Assembly: GCF_023516435.1 (NCBI RefSeq)
Contig: NZ_CP097332.1
Coordinates: 992,001 to 1,056,000 of the forward strand
Source: Jatrophihabitans telluris
Lineage (GTDB): Bacteria > Actinomycetota > Actinomycetes > Mycobacteriales > Jatrophihabitantaceae
Length of the DNA: 64,000 bases
Direction of reading: 5' to 3'
This document shows, piece after piece, positions 18,663-28,072 of the stretch. The notes beneath the pieces were generated by a model that was given only the letters and a program-made list of their open reading frames with translations, was not told the DNA's origin and did no database searches. How positions within the stretch are numbered: position 1 is the first letter of the stretch; each line of letters starts with the position of its first letter. A program made the position numbers and the translations under genes.

Positions 18663-20170
18663 GAGTTCTCCTTATTCGGTCGAGGCTTTCGCTCACTGAG
18701 CGCGGCCCAGAGGTGATGGGTGAGGTAGCTGCGCCACGGCGCGGCCGATGCCGGATCGGGACCGGTCCGACGCCCGCCGTCGGCCGGGGAAGGAGCAAGC
18801 AGATCGAGGGCGTGGCGAACGCCGAGATCCTCGGCGAGGTAGACGTCCGGATCGCCGATCGCACGCATCAACAGGTAATCGGCAGTCCACGGACCGATCC
18901 CGCTCAGGGCGAGCAGCCGTGCGCGCGCGGCGGGGCGGTCACTGCCCGGGTCGAGGACGAGCTCGCCCGTGGCCATCGCCTGCGCCACGCGCACAATCGT
19001 TTGTCCGCGGCGAAGCGGCATCGGCAGCTGCGCCGGGTCGATCCCGGCGAGGCGCTCGGCCGAGGGGAACAGCCGCCAGGAGCCGTCCGGGTCCAGGCCG
19101 GACACCACCGGGCTGTAGGCCCGGGTGATGGAGGCCAGCACGGTTCGGGCTCCCGCCACCGAGATCTGTTGACCGACGATGGCGCGGACCGCCATCTCGA
19201 ACGAGTCGACCGATCCGGGCGAGCGCAGCCCCGGCCGACGCCGCACCCACGGTCGCAGTTCGGGCTGACGTCCCAGCACCTCGTCGATCGCCTGCGGATC
19301 GGCGTCGAGGTCGAGCAGCCGGCGGATGCGGTTGACGGCGGCGGACAGATCGCGCTGATCGGTCAATCGCAGCCGGGCACGGACGTGATCAGTAGCCGGC
19401 CGAAGCGTGACCAGCCCTGGGCCGTGTGGCAAAGGCAGGGCGCGGGTGTAACCGTCGGCTGTGGCCGCCTCGATGCCGCCGATCGCCCGGTGCGACAGGA
19501 ACGCCACGGTCGCCTCGAGATTCATGGGGGCACGGAAGGGCAAGCGCAGCTCGATCACACCCGGGTCCACGGGCCGCGTTGACCCGGTCGGGTCCGGCCG
19601 TGCCGACGCTCGCCGGGCGGTTCGCAGCTGGGTGGGAGTGGCGTCGAAGATTTCCCGGACGGTGTCGTTGAACTGGCGCACGCTGGCGAAGCCCGCCGCG
19701 AAGGCGACGTCGGTGACGGGCAACTGGGTTCGTTCGAGCAGGATGCGCGCGGTCTGAGCCCGCTGGGCCCGCGCCAGCGCCAGCGGTGGTGCGCCGACCT
19801 CACTCAGCAGAGCTCGGGTCACCTGGCGTTCGGAGTACCCGAGGGCATCGGCCAGTCCGGAGACACCGGAGCGGTCCACGACGCCGTCGGAGATCATCCG
19901 CACGGCGCGGCCGGCCAGGTCGGCGCGGACGTTCCACTCCGGCGAACCCGGGGTGGCGTCCGGGCGGCACCGTTTGCAGGCCCGGAAGCCGGATCGCTGG
20001 GCGGCGGCGGCACTGGGGTAGAAATCAACATTGCGCCGCAGCGGCGTCCGAGCGGCGCAGGACGGGCGACAGTAGATACCGGTCGTGTGCACACCGACGA
20101 AGAAAACCCCGTCGAAACGGGAATCCCTGCTCTGCAGCGCCCGGTACGCGGCGTCGGTGTCGATGACCAT
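18659..20170 (-). CDS. alkA: Ada N-terminal/AraC regulator fused to DNA-3-methyladenine glycosylase II
   Basis: A 503-residue fusion. Residues 1-75 are the Ada zinc domain, with Cys34 and Cys38 (YCRPSC) plus Cys65 and Cys68 (ACKRC), which senses methylphosphotriesters. Residues about 80-185 are an AraC helix-turn-helix. Residues about 200-490 are an AlkA-type glycosylase with the HhH motif LSGIGPWTADYLLMRA and likely catalytic Asp448. It would excise alkylated bases and may activate its own operon. The O6-methyltransferase half of classical Ada is absent and is supplied by ogt next door. This AdaA-AlkA fusion occurs in other actinobacteria. Confidence 0.93.
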   Translation of the reverse strand: MVIDTDAAYRALQSRDSRFDGVFFVGVHTTGIYCRPSCAARTPLRRNVDFYPSAAAAQRSGFRACKRCRPDATPGSPEWNVRADLAGRAVRMISDGVVDRSGVSGLADALGYSERQVTRALLSEVGAPPLALARAQRAQTARILLERTQLPVTDVAFAAGFASVRQFNDTVREIFDATPTQLRTARRASARPDPTGSTRPVDPGVIELRLPFRAPMNLEATVAFLSHRAIGGIEAATADGYTRALPLPHGPGLVTLRPATDHVRARLRLTDQRDLSAAVNRIRRLLDLDADPQAIDEVLGRQPELRPWVRRRPGLRSPGSVDSFEMAVRAIVGQQISVAGARTVLASITRAYSPVVSGLDPDGSWRLFPSAERLAGIDPAQLPMPLRRGQTIVRVAQAMATGELVLDPGSDRPAARARLLALSGIGPWTADYLLMRAIGDPDVYLAEDLGVRHALDLLAPSPADGGRRTGPDPASAAPWRSYLTHHLWAALSERKPRPNKENS

Positions 20171-20213
20171 GGCACCAGTCTGCCGCTTCGCCGGGCGATT
20201 GACTGGCGGTTTT

Positions 20214-20244
20214 CGGACAGGGCAGTGCTAAGTCAGGCTGTCCG
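20214..20244 (-). terminator. Possible ppc terminator hairpin
   Basis: Inverted repeat CGGACAG (20214-20220) and CTGTCCG (20238-20244) lies 14 bases beyond the ppc stop. The loop is long (17 bases) and no U-tract follows, so this is a weak call. Confidence 0.3.
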
Positions 20245-20257
20245 TGCGCAACGGCGA

Positions 20258-23116
20258 TCAGCCGGTGTTGCGCAGCCCCGCCGCGACTCCGTTGATGGTG
20301 AGCAGGAGTGCTCGCTGAAGTTCGGCGATCTCGTCACCGATCTCCGGCTGCGCGTTCGGAGCGGCCGCCGTGGTCTGCGCGGTGAGCGTCCGCACGCGGC
20401 TGAGCAGGTCCACCTGGGCGTAGGAGATGGGATCGAGGTAGGCGTCACGTACGGAGAACGTCCGCTTCAGCGCGGGCTGATTCTCCAGCAGCTCTTTCTC
20501 TCCGGTAATGCGCAGCACTTCCTCCACGGTGCGTGCATGCTCGGTTTTCACCTTTTCGAAAAGGGGTTGTAGCCGCTCGGGGACCAGCGAGGCGACGTAC
20601 AACGAAGCAATCTGCAGATCCGTCTTGGCCAGGGTCATCTCGACGTTGGAGATGAACGTGCGGAAGAAGTGCCATTCGGCCAGCATCTGCGAGAGTGCGT
20701 CGGCGAAGCCGGCTTGCCGGGCGGCCTGCAGTCCGGATCCGACGCCGTACCAGCCCGGCACGATCTGGCGGGACTGGGTCCAGCCGAACACCCACGGGAT
20801 CGCGCGCAGGCCGGTGAGGCCGCCACCGGACGACGGCCGACGGGACGGGCGGGAGCCGATGTTGAGCGAACCCAGCTGTTCGACCGGAGTCGAGGTCAGG
20901 AAGTACTCGGGCAGGCCGGGATCGTCGATGAAGCGGCGGTAGGCGGTGAAGGCAGCATCGCTGACCACCTCCATGGTTCGGTCCCAGTTGGCCAGCTGCT
21001 CGTGGCCCTGACGCGGGGAGACGTGCAGCGCGGACGCCTGCAGCACGGCCGCGACGGTGAGCTCCAGATTCTCCCGGCCCAGGTCGGGCAGGGAGTACTT
21101 GTCGCTGATCACCTCGCCCTGTTCGGTGAACTTGATCTCTCCGGCCAGTACCCCCCACGGCTGAGCCAGGATCGAATCGTAGGTCGGTCCACCCCCACGG
21201 CCCACCGTCCCACCGCGACCGTGGAACAGGCGCAGCCGGACGCCGTGCCGAGCGGCGACGTCGCGCAAGGTCCGCTGGGTCTTGTGAATTTCCCACTGGG
21301 ACGTGGTGATGCCGGCGTCCTTGTTGGAGTCGGAGTACCCGAGCATCACTTCCTGGACGTCGCCACGCAGTCGCACGATCAAGCGGTAGGTCGGGTCGGA
21401 AAGGAGATCGTCGAGCACCTGCCCGCTCTTGCGCAGCTCGTCGACGGTCTCCAGCAGCGGGACGAATCCGATCCGGGCCACCGGAGTGTCGGGCGTGCCC
21501 GCCGAACCGGTGCCGTGGACGTCGACCAGGCCGGCCTCGCGGGCGAGTACGACCGCGGCGAGGACATCGTCGGCGCCCATCGTCATCGAGATGATGTAGC
21601 TCTCGATGGCGTCCGAACCGTAGGTGTCCAGCGCTCGACGGATCTCGGTGAACACCGCGAAGGTCCGGGCCGCCTCGTCGTCCAAGGGCGGCGGCGTCTG
21701 CGCCAGTGGTCTGCGCGAGGCGATCTCCTTGGAAAGCAAGCGGGTTCGGTAGTCGCGGGGCAGGTCGGCGTACAGCCACGTCTCCTCGACCAGCCGATCG
21801 ACCAACTGCCCGACCGCGTGATGATGCGCCTCGGCGTGCTCGCGAATGTCCATGGTCGCCAGGTGCAATCCGTACACCGACACGGTGCGCTCGGCGCGGG
21901 ACAGCAACCCGTCGGCGATCAGGCTTCCGGCGTTCTCGCGCAGGGATCGGCCCAGCAGGGCAAGCTCGGCCAGCAGTTGGCCACGGCCCAGGTAGTCCCG
22001 GCCGGGTACATGGGGGGTTTCGTGGTCGACCCGGGCTTCGGTGTTGAGGATCTTCTGCCGGATGCAGGACAGCTTGAGCCGGTAGGGCTCGGTTGCGTTC
22101 ACCGTCAGCAGGCGCGCATCGAGTTCGGGGAGCGCCGCGATGTCGGCGTCGATCGATTCGATGAGTGCGGGCGAAACGCCGACGACGGAGGACGAGGAGG
22201 ACAGCTCGGCGATGAGGTTGTCGATCGACCCGCGGGCGGCCCGAGCCGCGACATGGTGCTGCATGCGCAATACGTCGCGCGTGACCTCAGCGGTGACATT
22301 GGGGTTTCCGTCCCGGTCTCCGCCGATCCAGGTGCCGAAGGTGAGTGGACGCGCGTCGGGCGCGAGCACGGCGCCATGGCGCTTCAACTCCGCGGCCAGG
22401 TCGACCATCAGGTCCGGAAGAGTCTCTGAAATGAGTTCCTGCAGGTAGTACACGGCATTTCTGGCCTCGTCGACCGGCGTCGGACGGTGCTGACGCAGCT
22501 CGTCGGTCTGCCAGATCAGGTCGATGATCTCGGCCAGTTCTCGATCCTGGCGCTCGCGCTGACTCGATCCGGGCTCAGTCGGATTGGCGAGGACGTCGGC
22601 GAGGCGGCGTAGTTTGCTCAGCACCGATCGACGGCTGGCCTCGGTCGGGTGGGCGGTGAAAACGGGACGGACGGCCAGTTCAGCCACCGCTCGGGTCAGT
22701 GCGTCGGCGCCGTCGGTCTGGGCGACCGCGGTGACGGACTTGGCCAACCAGCCCTCGGTCGCGGGGCGTTCGGCCAGACTGCGCACGCGGTGGACCTGCT
22801 CGGCGACGTTGGCCAGGTGGAAGTACGCGGAGAACGCACGGACCAACGCCGCCGCGGTGTCGAGCGGAAGGCCGGCCAGTAGTGCCCGGACATCGGTCCG
22901 CGCTTGCTCGCGGGCCTGCGGATCCTCGGCATCCTTGCTGTACTTGGTCAGCCTGCGGACCTCTTCGACGAGGTCCAGCAGGTCCTGGCCGTGCTGGCGG
23001 ACGAGCGTGTCGCCAAGCAGTTCGCCAACCCGTCGGACATCGCGTCTCAGCGCGGCGTCGTCGTCTGGATGCAGAGAGTCAGCGACAGCGTCTTCTAGTG
23101 CTGTGGGGTCCGTCAC
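20258..23116 (-). CDS. ppc: Phosphoenolpyruvate carboxylase
   Basis: A 952-residue anaplerotic enzyme carboxylating PEP to oxaloacetate. The catalytic histidine is in [12 protein letters not shown] (His156). [11 protein letters not shown] contains Lys599, [14 protein letters not shown] forms the mobile PEP loop, and the C-terminus ends LRNTG, close to the family's QNTG. The length is as usual. It starts at GTG 23116. It is monocistronic here and marks the last core-metabolism gene before the envelope island, with which it is divergent. Confidence 0.96.
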   Translation of the reverse strand: MTDPTALEDAVADSLHPDDDAALRRDVRRVGELLGDTLVRQHGQDLLDLVEEVRRLTKYSKDAEDPQAREQARTDVRALLAGLPLDTAAALVRAFSAYFHLANVAEQVHRVRSLAERPATEGWLAKSVTAVAQTDGADALTRAVAELAVRPVFTAHPTEASRRSVLSKLRRLADVLANPTEPGSSQRERQDRELAEIIDLIWQTDELRQHRPTPVDEARNAVYYLQELISETLPDLMVDLAAELKRHGAVLAPDARPLTFGTWIGGDRDGNPNVTAEVTRDVLRMQHHVAARAARGSIDNLIAELSSSSSVVGVSPALIESIDADIAALPELDARLLTVNATEPYRLKLSCIRQKILNTEARVDHETPHVPGRDYLGRGQLLAELALLGRSLRENAGSLIADGLLSRAERTVSVYGLHLATMDIREHAEAHHHAVGQLVDRLVEETWLYADLPRDYRTRLLSKEIASRRPLAQTPPPLDDEAARTFAVFTEIRRALDTYGSDAIESYIISMTMGADDVLAAVVLAREAGLVDVHGTGSAGTPDTPVARIGFVPLLETVDELRKSGQVLDDLLSDPTYRLIVRLRGDVQEVMLGYSDSNKDAGITTSQWEIHKTQRTLRDVAARHGVRLRLFHGRGGTVGRGGGPTYDSILAQPWGVLAGEIKFTEQGEVISDKYSLPDLGRENLELTVAAVLQASALHVSPRQGHEQLANWDRTMEVVSDAAFTAYRRFIDDPGLPEYFLTSTPVEQLGSLNIGSRPSRRPSSGGGLTGLRAIPWVFGWTQSRQIVPGWYGVGSGLQAARQAGFADALSQMLAEWHFFRTFISNVEMTLAKTDLQIASLYVASLVPERLQPLFEKVKTEHARTVEEVLRITGEKELLENQPALKRTFSVRDAYLDPISYAQVDLLSRVRTLTAQTTAAAPNAQPEIGDEIAELQRALLLTINGVAAGLRNTG

Positions 23117-23456
23117 GGGTCAATCCTTGCGCATGTCCGCATAGTGAGACGAGCGGAGGCGTTACCGGGCTGTTAAGGCGGATTTGGTGACTCTCTGAAA
23201 ACGGTCAATCACCCTCTGGCTCCAAGTGGCCTCGGATGAGGAATTCACCTGGAAAATAAGGGAATTTAGCGCTTCCCAAACGTCGGCCTCACCGGCTATA
23301 AACATAGGGGTCAGAACGTGAACGGGGGGCCACGGGATGTCGACGGATTCCCCCTATCGCGTTTAACGGGGGGTCGTGCGGGCGTTAGAGGTCCGGGCGA
23401 CGATACGGGGGAATCCCGCTCCGCGGCTTCGGCCGTTGAGCACAATCGGGGGAAGT
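23117..23456 (+). promoter_or_regulatory. Long leader/promoter region of the envelope island
   Basis: A 340-base region without a convincing gene, between divergent ppc and the glycosylphosphotransferase gene. It is AT-rich for this genome at 23195-23310, with a TATAAA at 23297-23302. It then carries several G runs: GGGGGG at 23320 and near 23370, a CGGGGGAATC at 23406-23415, and the box next to the start at 23447-23454. The CGGGGGAATC word recurs exactly before the lipoprotein gene at 27307. Confidence 0.45.
23447..23454 (+). promoter_or_regulatory. CGGGGG start-proximal box (glycosylphosphotransferase gene)
   Basis: CGGGGGAA ends 2 bases before ATG 23457. It is one of nine such boxes placed at starts of promoter-proximal genes in this island. 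Confidence 0.5.
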
Positions 23457-25121
23457 ATGTCCACGGGTGGCTTCATCGCCGCTGGTGGGGAGGTCGGCGA
23501 AGTGCCCGGTGCCACACTGGGCCTCGCCGAATCCTCGCCGTCAGCCGCATCAACGCAGACTCACACACCAGCACGTCCTACACAGCAGCGCCACCACGTC
23601 CGAGTTGGACGCCGCGCTCGCACCGGCGTCAACCGCAATGCCGAGATCGTCGCCGACATTCGGCGTTTCGAGCCCACGCCTCGACCGCCCAAGCGTCATG
23701 CCCAGTGGTTCAGCCAGTATCAGCGGGCCCTGGTCGTGCTCGACTTCCTCGCCGCGTCGTTGGCGGTATCGCTGTCGTTCCTGTTCCGCTTCGGTGCGGA
23801 CGCGACGACGGCCAACGGACGTTTCTACAGTGCGCTGGCCGCCCTCACGCCACTGGCGTGGGTATTACTCGTCGCTGTCAACCGCGCCTATGAGGACCGC
23901 TTCGTCGGTGTCGGCTCCGCCGAGTTCTCACGGGTCTTCCAAGCGTTCCTGCATCTGACCGCGCTCATCGCGTTCACCTCCTTCGTCACCAAGGCCGACC
24001 TGGCCCGCGGTTTCGTGCTGATCGCGCTCCCACTGGCCCTGATCTTCGACCTGCTGGTTCGCTACGGCGCCCGTAAGTGGCTGCACCGGCAGCGCGCCCG
24101 GGGGATGGCCCTGACTTCGGTGCTCGTGGTCGGCGATGCCGCCGCGATCGAGTCCTTCACGACGATGGTGCGACGGGACCAGTACGCGGGCCTACGCGTC
24201 GTCGGCGCCTGCGTGCCCGACGAAGTGGTCATGGAACTCGGCACCGTGGAGACGCTGGCCGCCCTCGAGGTGCCACTGCTCGGCGACGTGGACTCCGTTC
24301 GCTCGGCCGTACAGCGCAGCAAGGCCGACACGGTGGCCGTCGTTTCCTCCGGGGTGGTGGGTCCGGAGAAGCTTCGTTGGATTTCCTGGCAGCTCGAGGG
24401 CACCGCGACCGACCTGGTCGTCTCGCCGGGCCTCACCGAGGTGGCGGGCCCGCGCCTGCACATCCGGCCCGTTGCGGGCCTGCCGCTGTTGCACGTCGAG
24501 GAACCGGAGTTCACCGGTTTCCGGCGGGTCATGAAGGGCATGTTCGATCGCAGCGTCGCCGCCGTGGCCCTGCTGCTGCTGTCGCCGCTGTTCATCGCGC
24601 TGGCGATCTCGGTCCGCCGCAACAGTCGTGGACCGGCCCTCTTCCGCCAGGTGCGCGTCGGCCGTGAGGGTTCGACGTTCGAGATGATCAAGTTCCGTTC
24701 GATGTACGTCGACGCCGAGGAGCGCCTGGCCGACCTGGTCGGGCAGAGCGATCACGGTGAGGGCGTGCTGTTCAAGATGAAGGACGACCCTCGGGTGACC
24801 TCGGTGGGACGGTTCCTGCGCAAGTACTCCCTCGATGAACTACCTCAGCTCATCAACGTCCTCAACGGCACCATGTCGCTCGTCGGCCCCCGCCCTCCAC
24901 TGCCCCGGGAGGTCGCCCGCTACGAGGACCACGTCCACCGTCGCCTGCTGGTCAAGCCCGGGGTGACGGGCCTGTGGCAGGTCAGCGGTCGAAGTGACTT
25001 GAGCTGGGAGGAGTCCGTAAGGTTGGATCTGCGTTATGTGGAGAACTGGTCATTGAGCGAGGATCTGATGATCCTGTGGAAGACCGCTCGAGCAGTGACG
25101 GCCGGTTCAGGCGCTTACTAG
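23457..25121 (+). CDS. Exopolysaccharide polyprenyl glycosylphosphotransferase (WcaJ/CpsE family)
   Basis: A 554-residue membrane enzyme expected to start repeat-unit assembly by moving a sugar 1-phosphate onto undecaprenyl phosphate. ATG 23457 is used; residues 1-80 are a soluble low-complexity N-terminus. Four or so membrane segments follow (about 95-210), then a Rossmann-like CoA-binding-type domain, and the catalytic bacterial sugar transferase domain from about 360: FDRSVAAVALLLLSPLFIALAI, FRQVRVGREG, EMIKFRSM, KYSLDELPQLINVL and GPRPPLPREV. It heads a three-gene unit with the two genes after it. Donor sugar (glucose, galactose or other) cannot be told from sequence. Confidence 0.9.
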   Translation: MSTGGFIAAGGEVGEVPGATLGLAESSPSAASTQTHTPARPTQQRHHVRVGRRARTGVNRNAEIVADIRRFEPTPRPPKRHAQWFSQYQRALVVLDFLAASLAVSLSFLFRFGADATTANGRFYSALAALTPLAWVLLVAVNRAYEDRFVGVGSAEFSRVFQAFLHLTALIAFTSFVTKADLARGFVLIALPLALIFDLLVRYGARKWLHRQRARGMALTSVLVVGDAAAIESFTTMVRRDQYAGLRVVGACVPDEVVMELGTVETLAALEVPLLGDVDSVRSAVQRSKADTVAVVSSGVVGPEKLRWISWQLEGTATDLVVSPGLTEVAGPRLHIRPVAGLPLLHVEEPEFTGFRRVMKGMFDRSVAAVALLLLSPLFIALAISVRRNSRGPALFRQVRVGREGSTFEMIKFRSMYVDAEERLADLVGQSDHGEGVLFKMKDDPRVTSVGRFLRKYSLDELPQLINVLNGTMSLVGPRPPLPREVARYEDHVHRRLLVKPGVTGLWQVSGRSDLSWEESVRLDLRYVENWSLSEDLMILWKTARAVTAGSGAY

Positions 25122-25209
25122 CGCGGGAGAGGCGGTTTTACGAAGCCGCTGATCCACCACGACGTTCCGGTTCAACGCCGCGGTCAGTCCGCGGGCACCA
25201 AGGGGCACG

Positions 25210-26355
25210 ATGTACATCTCAATGGTTGGTACCCGTGGGGTGCCTGCCCGTTATGGCGGATTCGAAACATGCGTGGAGGAGGTCGGCCGCCGGCTCGTAG
25301 CGCGGGGACACCAGGTACGGGTCTACTGCCGCGGTGAGGCCGAGGTCGGCCCGGAATACCTGGGCATGGAGTTGGTCCACCTCCCCGCGATGCGCAAGAA
25401 GTCGCTGGAGACGCTCAGTCACACGGGCCTGTCTGTGCGGCACCTCCTCGCGCACCGCACCGACGTGGCCCTGGTCTTCAACGCCGCGAACGCCCCGTTC
25501 CTGCCGCTGCTGCGAGCTCGCCGGATCCCCGTCGCCACCCACGTGGACGGCCTGGAGTGGAAGCGTGCCAAGTGGGGCGGCAACGGCCGGCGGTACTACC
25601 GGGGCGCGGAGGCGCTGTCGGTCCGGTGGTCTGACGCCTTGATCGCCGACGCGCAGGGCATCGCCGACTACTACACCCAGGAATTCGCCGCCCCGACGGA
25701 GCTCATCGCCTACGGGGCACCGCTCCTGACCGGTCTCGGTTCGGACCGCCTGGCCGAGCAGGGCCTTGTCGCCGGCGGGTACCACCTCGTGGTGGCCCGG
25801 TTCGAGCCGGAGAACCACGTGGCCGAGATCGTCGAGGGCTACGTCGCCAGTGCTGCTCGGCTCCCACTCGTGGTGGTCGGTTCGGCGCCCTACGCCGATG
25901 ACTACACAGCCCGGATCACCGGTCTGGCCGACGATCGCGTTCGTCTGCTGGGCGGCATCTGGGACCAGGAGCTGCTCGATCAGCTCTACGCCAACAGCTT
26001 GACCTACCTGCACGGGCACTCGGTCGGAGGGACGAACCCGTCCCTGCTGCGCGCCATCGGCGCCGGCGCCCCGACGATCGCTTTCGATGTCTCCTTCAAC
26101 CGGGAGGTCCTCGGCGAGGCCGGTCAGTTCTTCGCCGACCCCGCTGGTGTCGCGGTGGCTGTCGACCAGGCCGAGGCGGACCCAGCGGCGGCTGCGGTGC
26201 GCGGCAAGGCTCTGCAGGCTCGGGCAGCCGATTACGACTGGGACGATGTCGCGGCCCGTTACGAGCGGTTGTGCCAACGGCTGGCAGACCGGGAGTTCCC
26301 ACGTCGACGGCCCTCGGGACGTCGTCGGGACGAGACCGCCGGGGCCCTCCGATGA
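25210..26355 (+). CDS. GT4 glycosyltransferase with DUF1972-type N-terminus (rhamnosyltransferase-like)
   Basis: A 381-residue GT-B glycosyltransferase. The N-terminal VGTRGVPARYGGFETCVEEV and THVDGLEWKRAKWG stretches match DUF1972 proteins, often annotated as rhamnosyltransferases. The C-terminal half has the nucleotide-sugar site (VVARFEPENHV, then GHSVGGTNPSLLRAIGAG). It would add a sugar to the lipid-linked intermediate on the cytoplasmic face. ATG 25210 lies 88 bases after the initiating transferase, and its TGA overlaps the next gene's ATG (ATGA), indicating an operon. Confidence 0.87.
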   Translation: MYISMVGTRGVPARYGGFETCVEEVGRRLVARGHQVRVYCRGEAEVGPEYLGMELVHLPAMRKKSLETLSHTGLSVRHLLAHRTDVALVFNAANAPFLPLLRARRIPVATHVDGLEWKRAKWGGNGRRYYRGAEALSVRWSDALIADAQGIADYYTQEFAAPTELIAYGAPLLTGLGSDRLAEQGLVAGGYHLVVARFEPENHVAEIVEGYVASAARLPLVVVGSAPYADDYTARITGLADDRVRLLGGIWDQELLDQLYANSLTYLHGHSVGGTNPSLLRAIGAGAPTIAFDVSFNREVLGEAGQFFADPAGVAVAVDQAEADPAAAAVRGKALQARAADYDWDDVAARYERLCQRLADREFPRRRPSGRRRDETAGALR

Positions 26356-27125
26356 GCATCGACGACCGGCCGGCCGCCGACGGGCGAATCGGCCCGGAAC
26401 GCAGCTACCGCGACGTGGTCGCAGCCCTGGCCGCAGCCCAGAAACCGGCCAAGGGTGCGCCCGCGTACTCGCGGTTCATCAACCGCAAGCTGGGTCGCTA
26501 TCTTGCGGCGGCCGGGTACAAGGCCGGACGCACCCCGAACCAGATCACGGCGATCAGCGCCATGTTCTCCTTCACCGGGATTGCGGTACTGGCCCTGGTC
26601 CGGCCCCAGATCTGGACCGGTGTCCTCATCGCCGTCTGCCTCGTCCTGGGCTACGCCTTCGATGCCGCCGACGGGCAGCTCGCGCGACTTCGGGGCGGCG
26701 GCAGCAAGGCAGGGGAGTGGCTGGACCACATCGTCGACTCGGCCAAGATTTCCGGCCTGCATCTGGCGGTGCTGATCAGCTGTTACCGGTTCTTCGGCTT
26801 TCATCGGCCGGCCTGGTTGCTCGTTCCGGTCGCCTTCACGCTCGTGGCCAACGTGAGCTTCTTCGGCATGCTCCTCAACGATTTCATCCGACGCGAGGTC
26901 GGCGCCCGCCGCGGCCGGCCGGTCGAGCAGGGCGCTCCATCCACCTTGAGATCCGCCCTGGTGATTCCCACCGATTACGGCGTCTTGTGCCTTGCGTTCC
27001 TGCTTCTGGGCTGGCACCACGCCTTCTTCGGGGTGTACGCCGTGCTCGGTGCGGCAAGTGCCGGATATCTACTGTTAGCCAGTGTCAAATGGTTCCGGGA
27101 TATGTCCGCGCTCGACAATGCGTAA
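26352..27125 (+). CDS. CDP-alcohol phosphatidyltransferase family protein
   Basis: A 257-residue membrane protein with the full CDP-alcohol phosphotransferase signature DG(x2)AR(x8)G(x3)D(x3)D in DAADGQLARLRGG...GEWLDHIVD (from Asp104). Hydrophobic segments flank it (about 65-110, 140-180, 205-245). Members transfer an alcohol phosphate from a CDP-activated donor, making phospholipids or decorating polymers. The ATG at 26352 overlaps the previous stop. Being inside a polysaccharide operon rather than a lipid operon, it may attach a phosphate-containing group to the polymer or its lipid carrier; this is inference, supported by the TagD-like gene at 50389. Confidence 0.85.
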   Translation: MSIDDRPAADGRIGPERSYRDVVAALAAAQKPAKGAPAYSRFINRKLGRYLAAAGYKAGRTPNQITAISAMFSFTGIAVLALVRPQIWTGVLIAVCLVLGYAFDAADGQLARLRGGGSKAGEWLDHIVDSAKISGLHLAVLISCYRFFGFHRPAWLLVPVAFTLVANVSFFGMLLNDFIRREVGARRGRPVEQGAPSTLRSALVIPTDYGVLCLAFLLLGWHHAFFGVYAVLGAASAGYLLLASVKWFRDMSALDNA

Positions 27126-27162
27126 TTCCCCGATCGCAGAGAGTGATAATTTCGATTACAGC

Positions 27163-27183
27163 GCGTGACATTTGTCGTCACGC
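27163..27183. promoter_or_regulatory. Inverted repeat GCGTGAC-N7-GTCACGC
   Basis: Perfect 7-bp arms at 27163-27169 and 27177-27183 lie in the 195-base gap before the lipoprotein gene. The site could be an operator, or a short terminator for the gene ending 38 bases upstream. Confidence 0.35.
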
Positions 27184-27294
27184 TGAGGAATCACGCTATT
27201 ACGTAAGGTGAAACTTAACACGGGGCTAGCGCGAGAGCGATTTCTCGTATAGGTTCTGTGTCAACTCGCCATCACTAATTAGTGCGGCGTTCAT

Positions 27295-27316
27295 CGGGGG
27301 ATGATTCGGGGGAATC
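27295..27316 (+). promoter_or_regulatory. Double CGGGGG box (lipoprotein gene)
   Basis: Two copies, CGGGGGA at 27295-27301 and CGGGGGAATC at 27307-27316, precede GTG 27321. A TATAGG hexamer at 27248-27253 could be the -10 element. Confidence 0.5.
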
Positions 27317-27320
27317 AGTT

Positions 27321-28058
27321 GTGGGCAGTACTTCTACCCACGTTCACGGTCGTAAGCAGCACGGCCAGACGTTGACAGCAGGCGCCACTCGGCTCCGTCT
27401 GGTCTCAGGGACCGTTCTCGGCGCCCTGGTCCTGACCGGTGCCCTCTCAGCCTGCAGCGGTTCGCACAAGAATGCAGCCGGCTCGACCGGCGCAACCACC
27501 GCCGGTGCACAGAGCAGCAGCTCGACCGGCGCAACCACCGCCGGCGCATCCAGGACGGGCACGGCCTCGGCCAGCTCGTCCGCAAGCGCCACGGTGTCCA
27601 CCGCGCCCGGTACGAAGGTCACGTCGGGCTCGGTCAACCAGACCGTCCCCGCCAAGTCGCTGGAGACCAAGTCCGCGGTGAGCCTGTCCAGCCCGGCCAA
27701 CTTCGGCAATGGGGTCACGGCCAAGGTGTCGGAGGTCAAGACCATCACCGCCAAGGCCCAGGGGCCCGGTGAGGTCAGCGGTCCGGCCACCGAGTTCGTG
27801 CTCAGCATGACCAACGGCACCAACAAGACGCTGGATCTGAGCAGTGTCACCGTCACCGTGCTCGACAAGGCCGGTACGCCGTTCCAACAGATGATCGGCA
27901 GCCCGTCCAAGCCACTGTCCGGCCATGCGGCTGCGGGCGCTTCTGCTCGTGGCACCTATGTGTTCGCGCAGCCGGCTTCGTTCAAGAATCCGATCACCAT
28001 CTCTTTCAACTACTCCGTCGAAGCGCCTGTCGTGCTCTTCACGGGCAATGCTCAGTGA
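27321..28058 (+). CDS. Lipoprotein with DUF4352-like domain
   Basis: A 245-residue predicted lipoprotein from GTG 27321. A long basic N-region is followed by a hydrophobic stretch and the lipobox LSAC (cysteine near residue 45). A Ser/Thr/Ala linker contains a repeated TGATTAGA unit. The C-terminal 130 residues look like an extracellular Ig-like DUF4352 domain (EFVLSMTNGTNKTLDLSSVTVTV). It ends 14 bases before the start of the giant secreted protein, so it is probably co-expressed and could help its export or display. Function is otherwise unknown. Confidence 0.75.
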   Translation: MGSTSTHVHGRKQHGQTLTAGATRLRLVSGTVLGALVLTGALSACSGSHKNAAGSTGATTAGAQSSSSTGATTAGASRTGTASASSSASATVSTAPGTKVTSGSVNQTVPAKSLETKSAVSLSSPANFGNGVTAKVSEVKTITAKAQGPGEVSGPATEFVLSMTNGTNKTLDLSSVTVTVLDKAGTPFQQMIGSPSKPLSGHAAAGASARGTYVFAQPASFKNPITISFNYSVEAPVVLFTGNAQ

Positions 28059-28060
28059 AC

Positions 28061-28067
28061 CGGGGGA
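28061..28067 (+). promoter_or_regulatory. CGGGGG start-proximal box (giant secreted protein gene)
   Basis: CGGGGGA lies 5 bases before ATG 28073. It occupies the ribosome-binding position although the gene directly follows the lipoprotein gene. Confidence 0.5.
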
Positions 28068-28072
28068 CTCTA

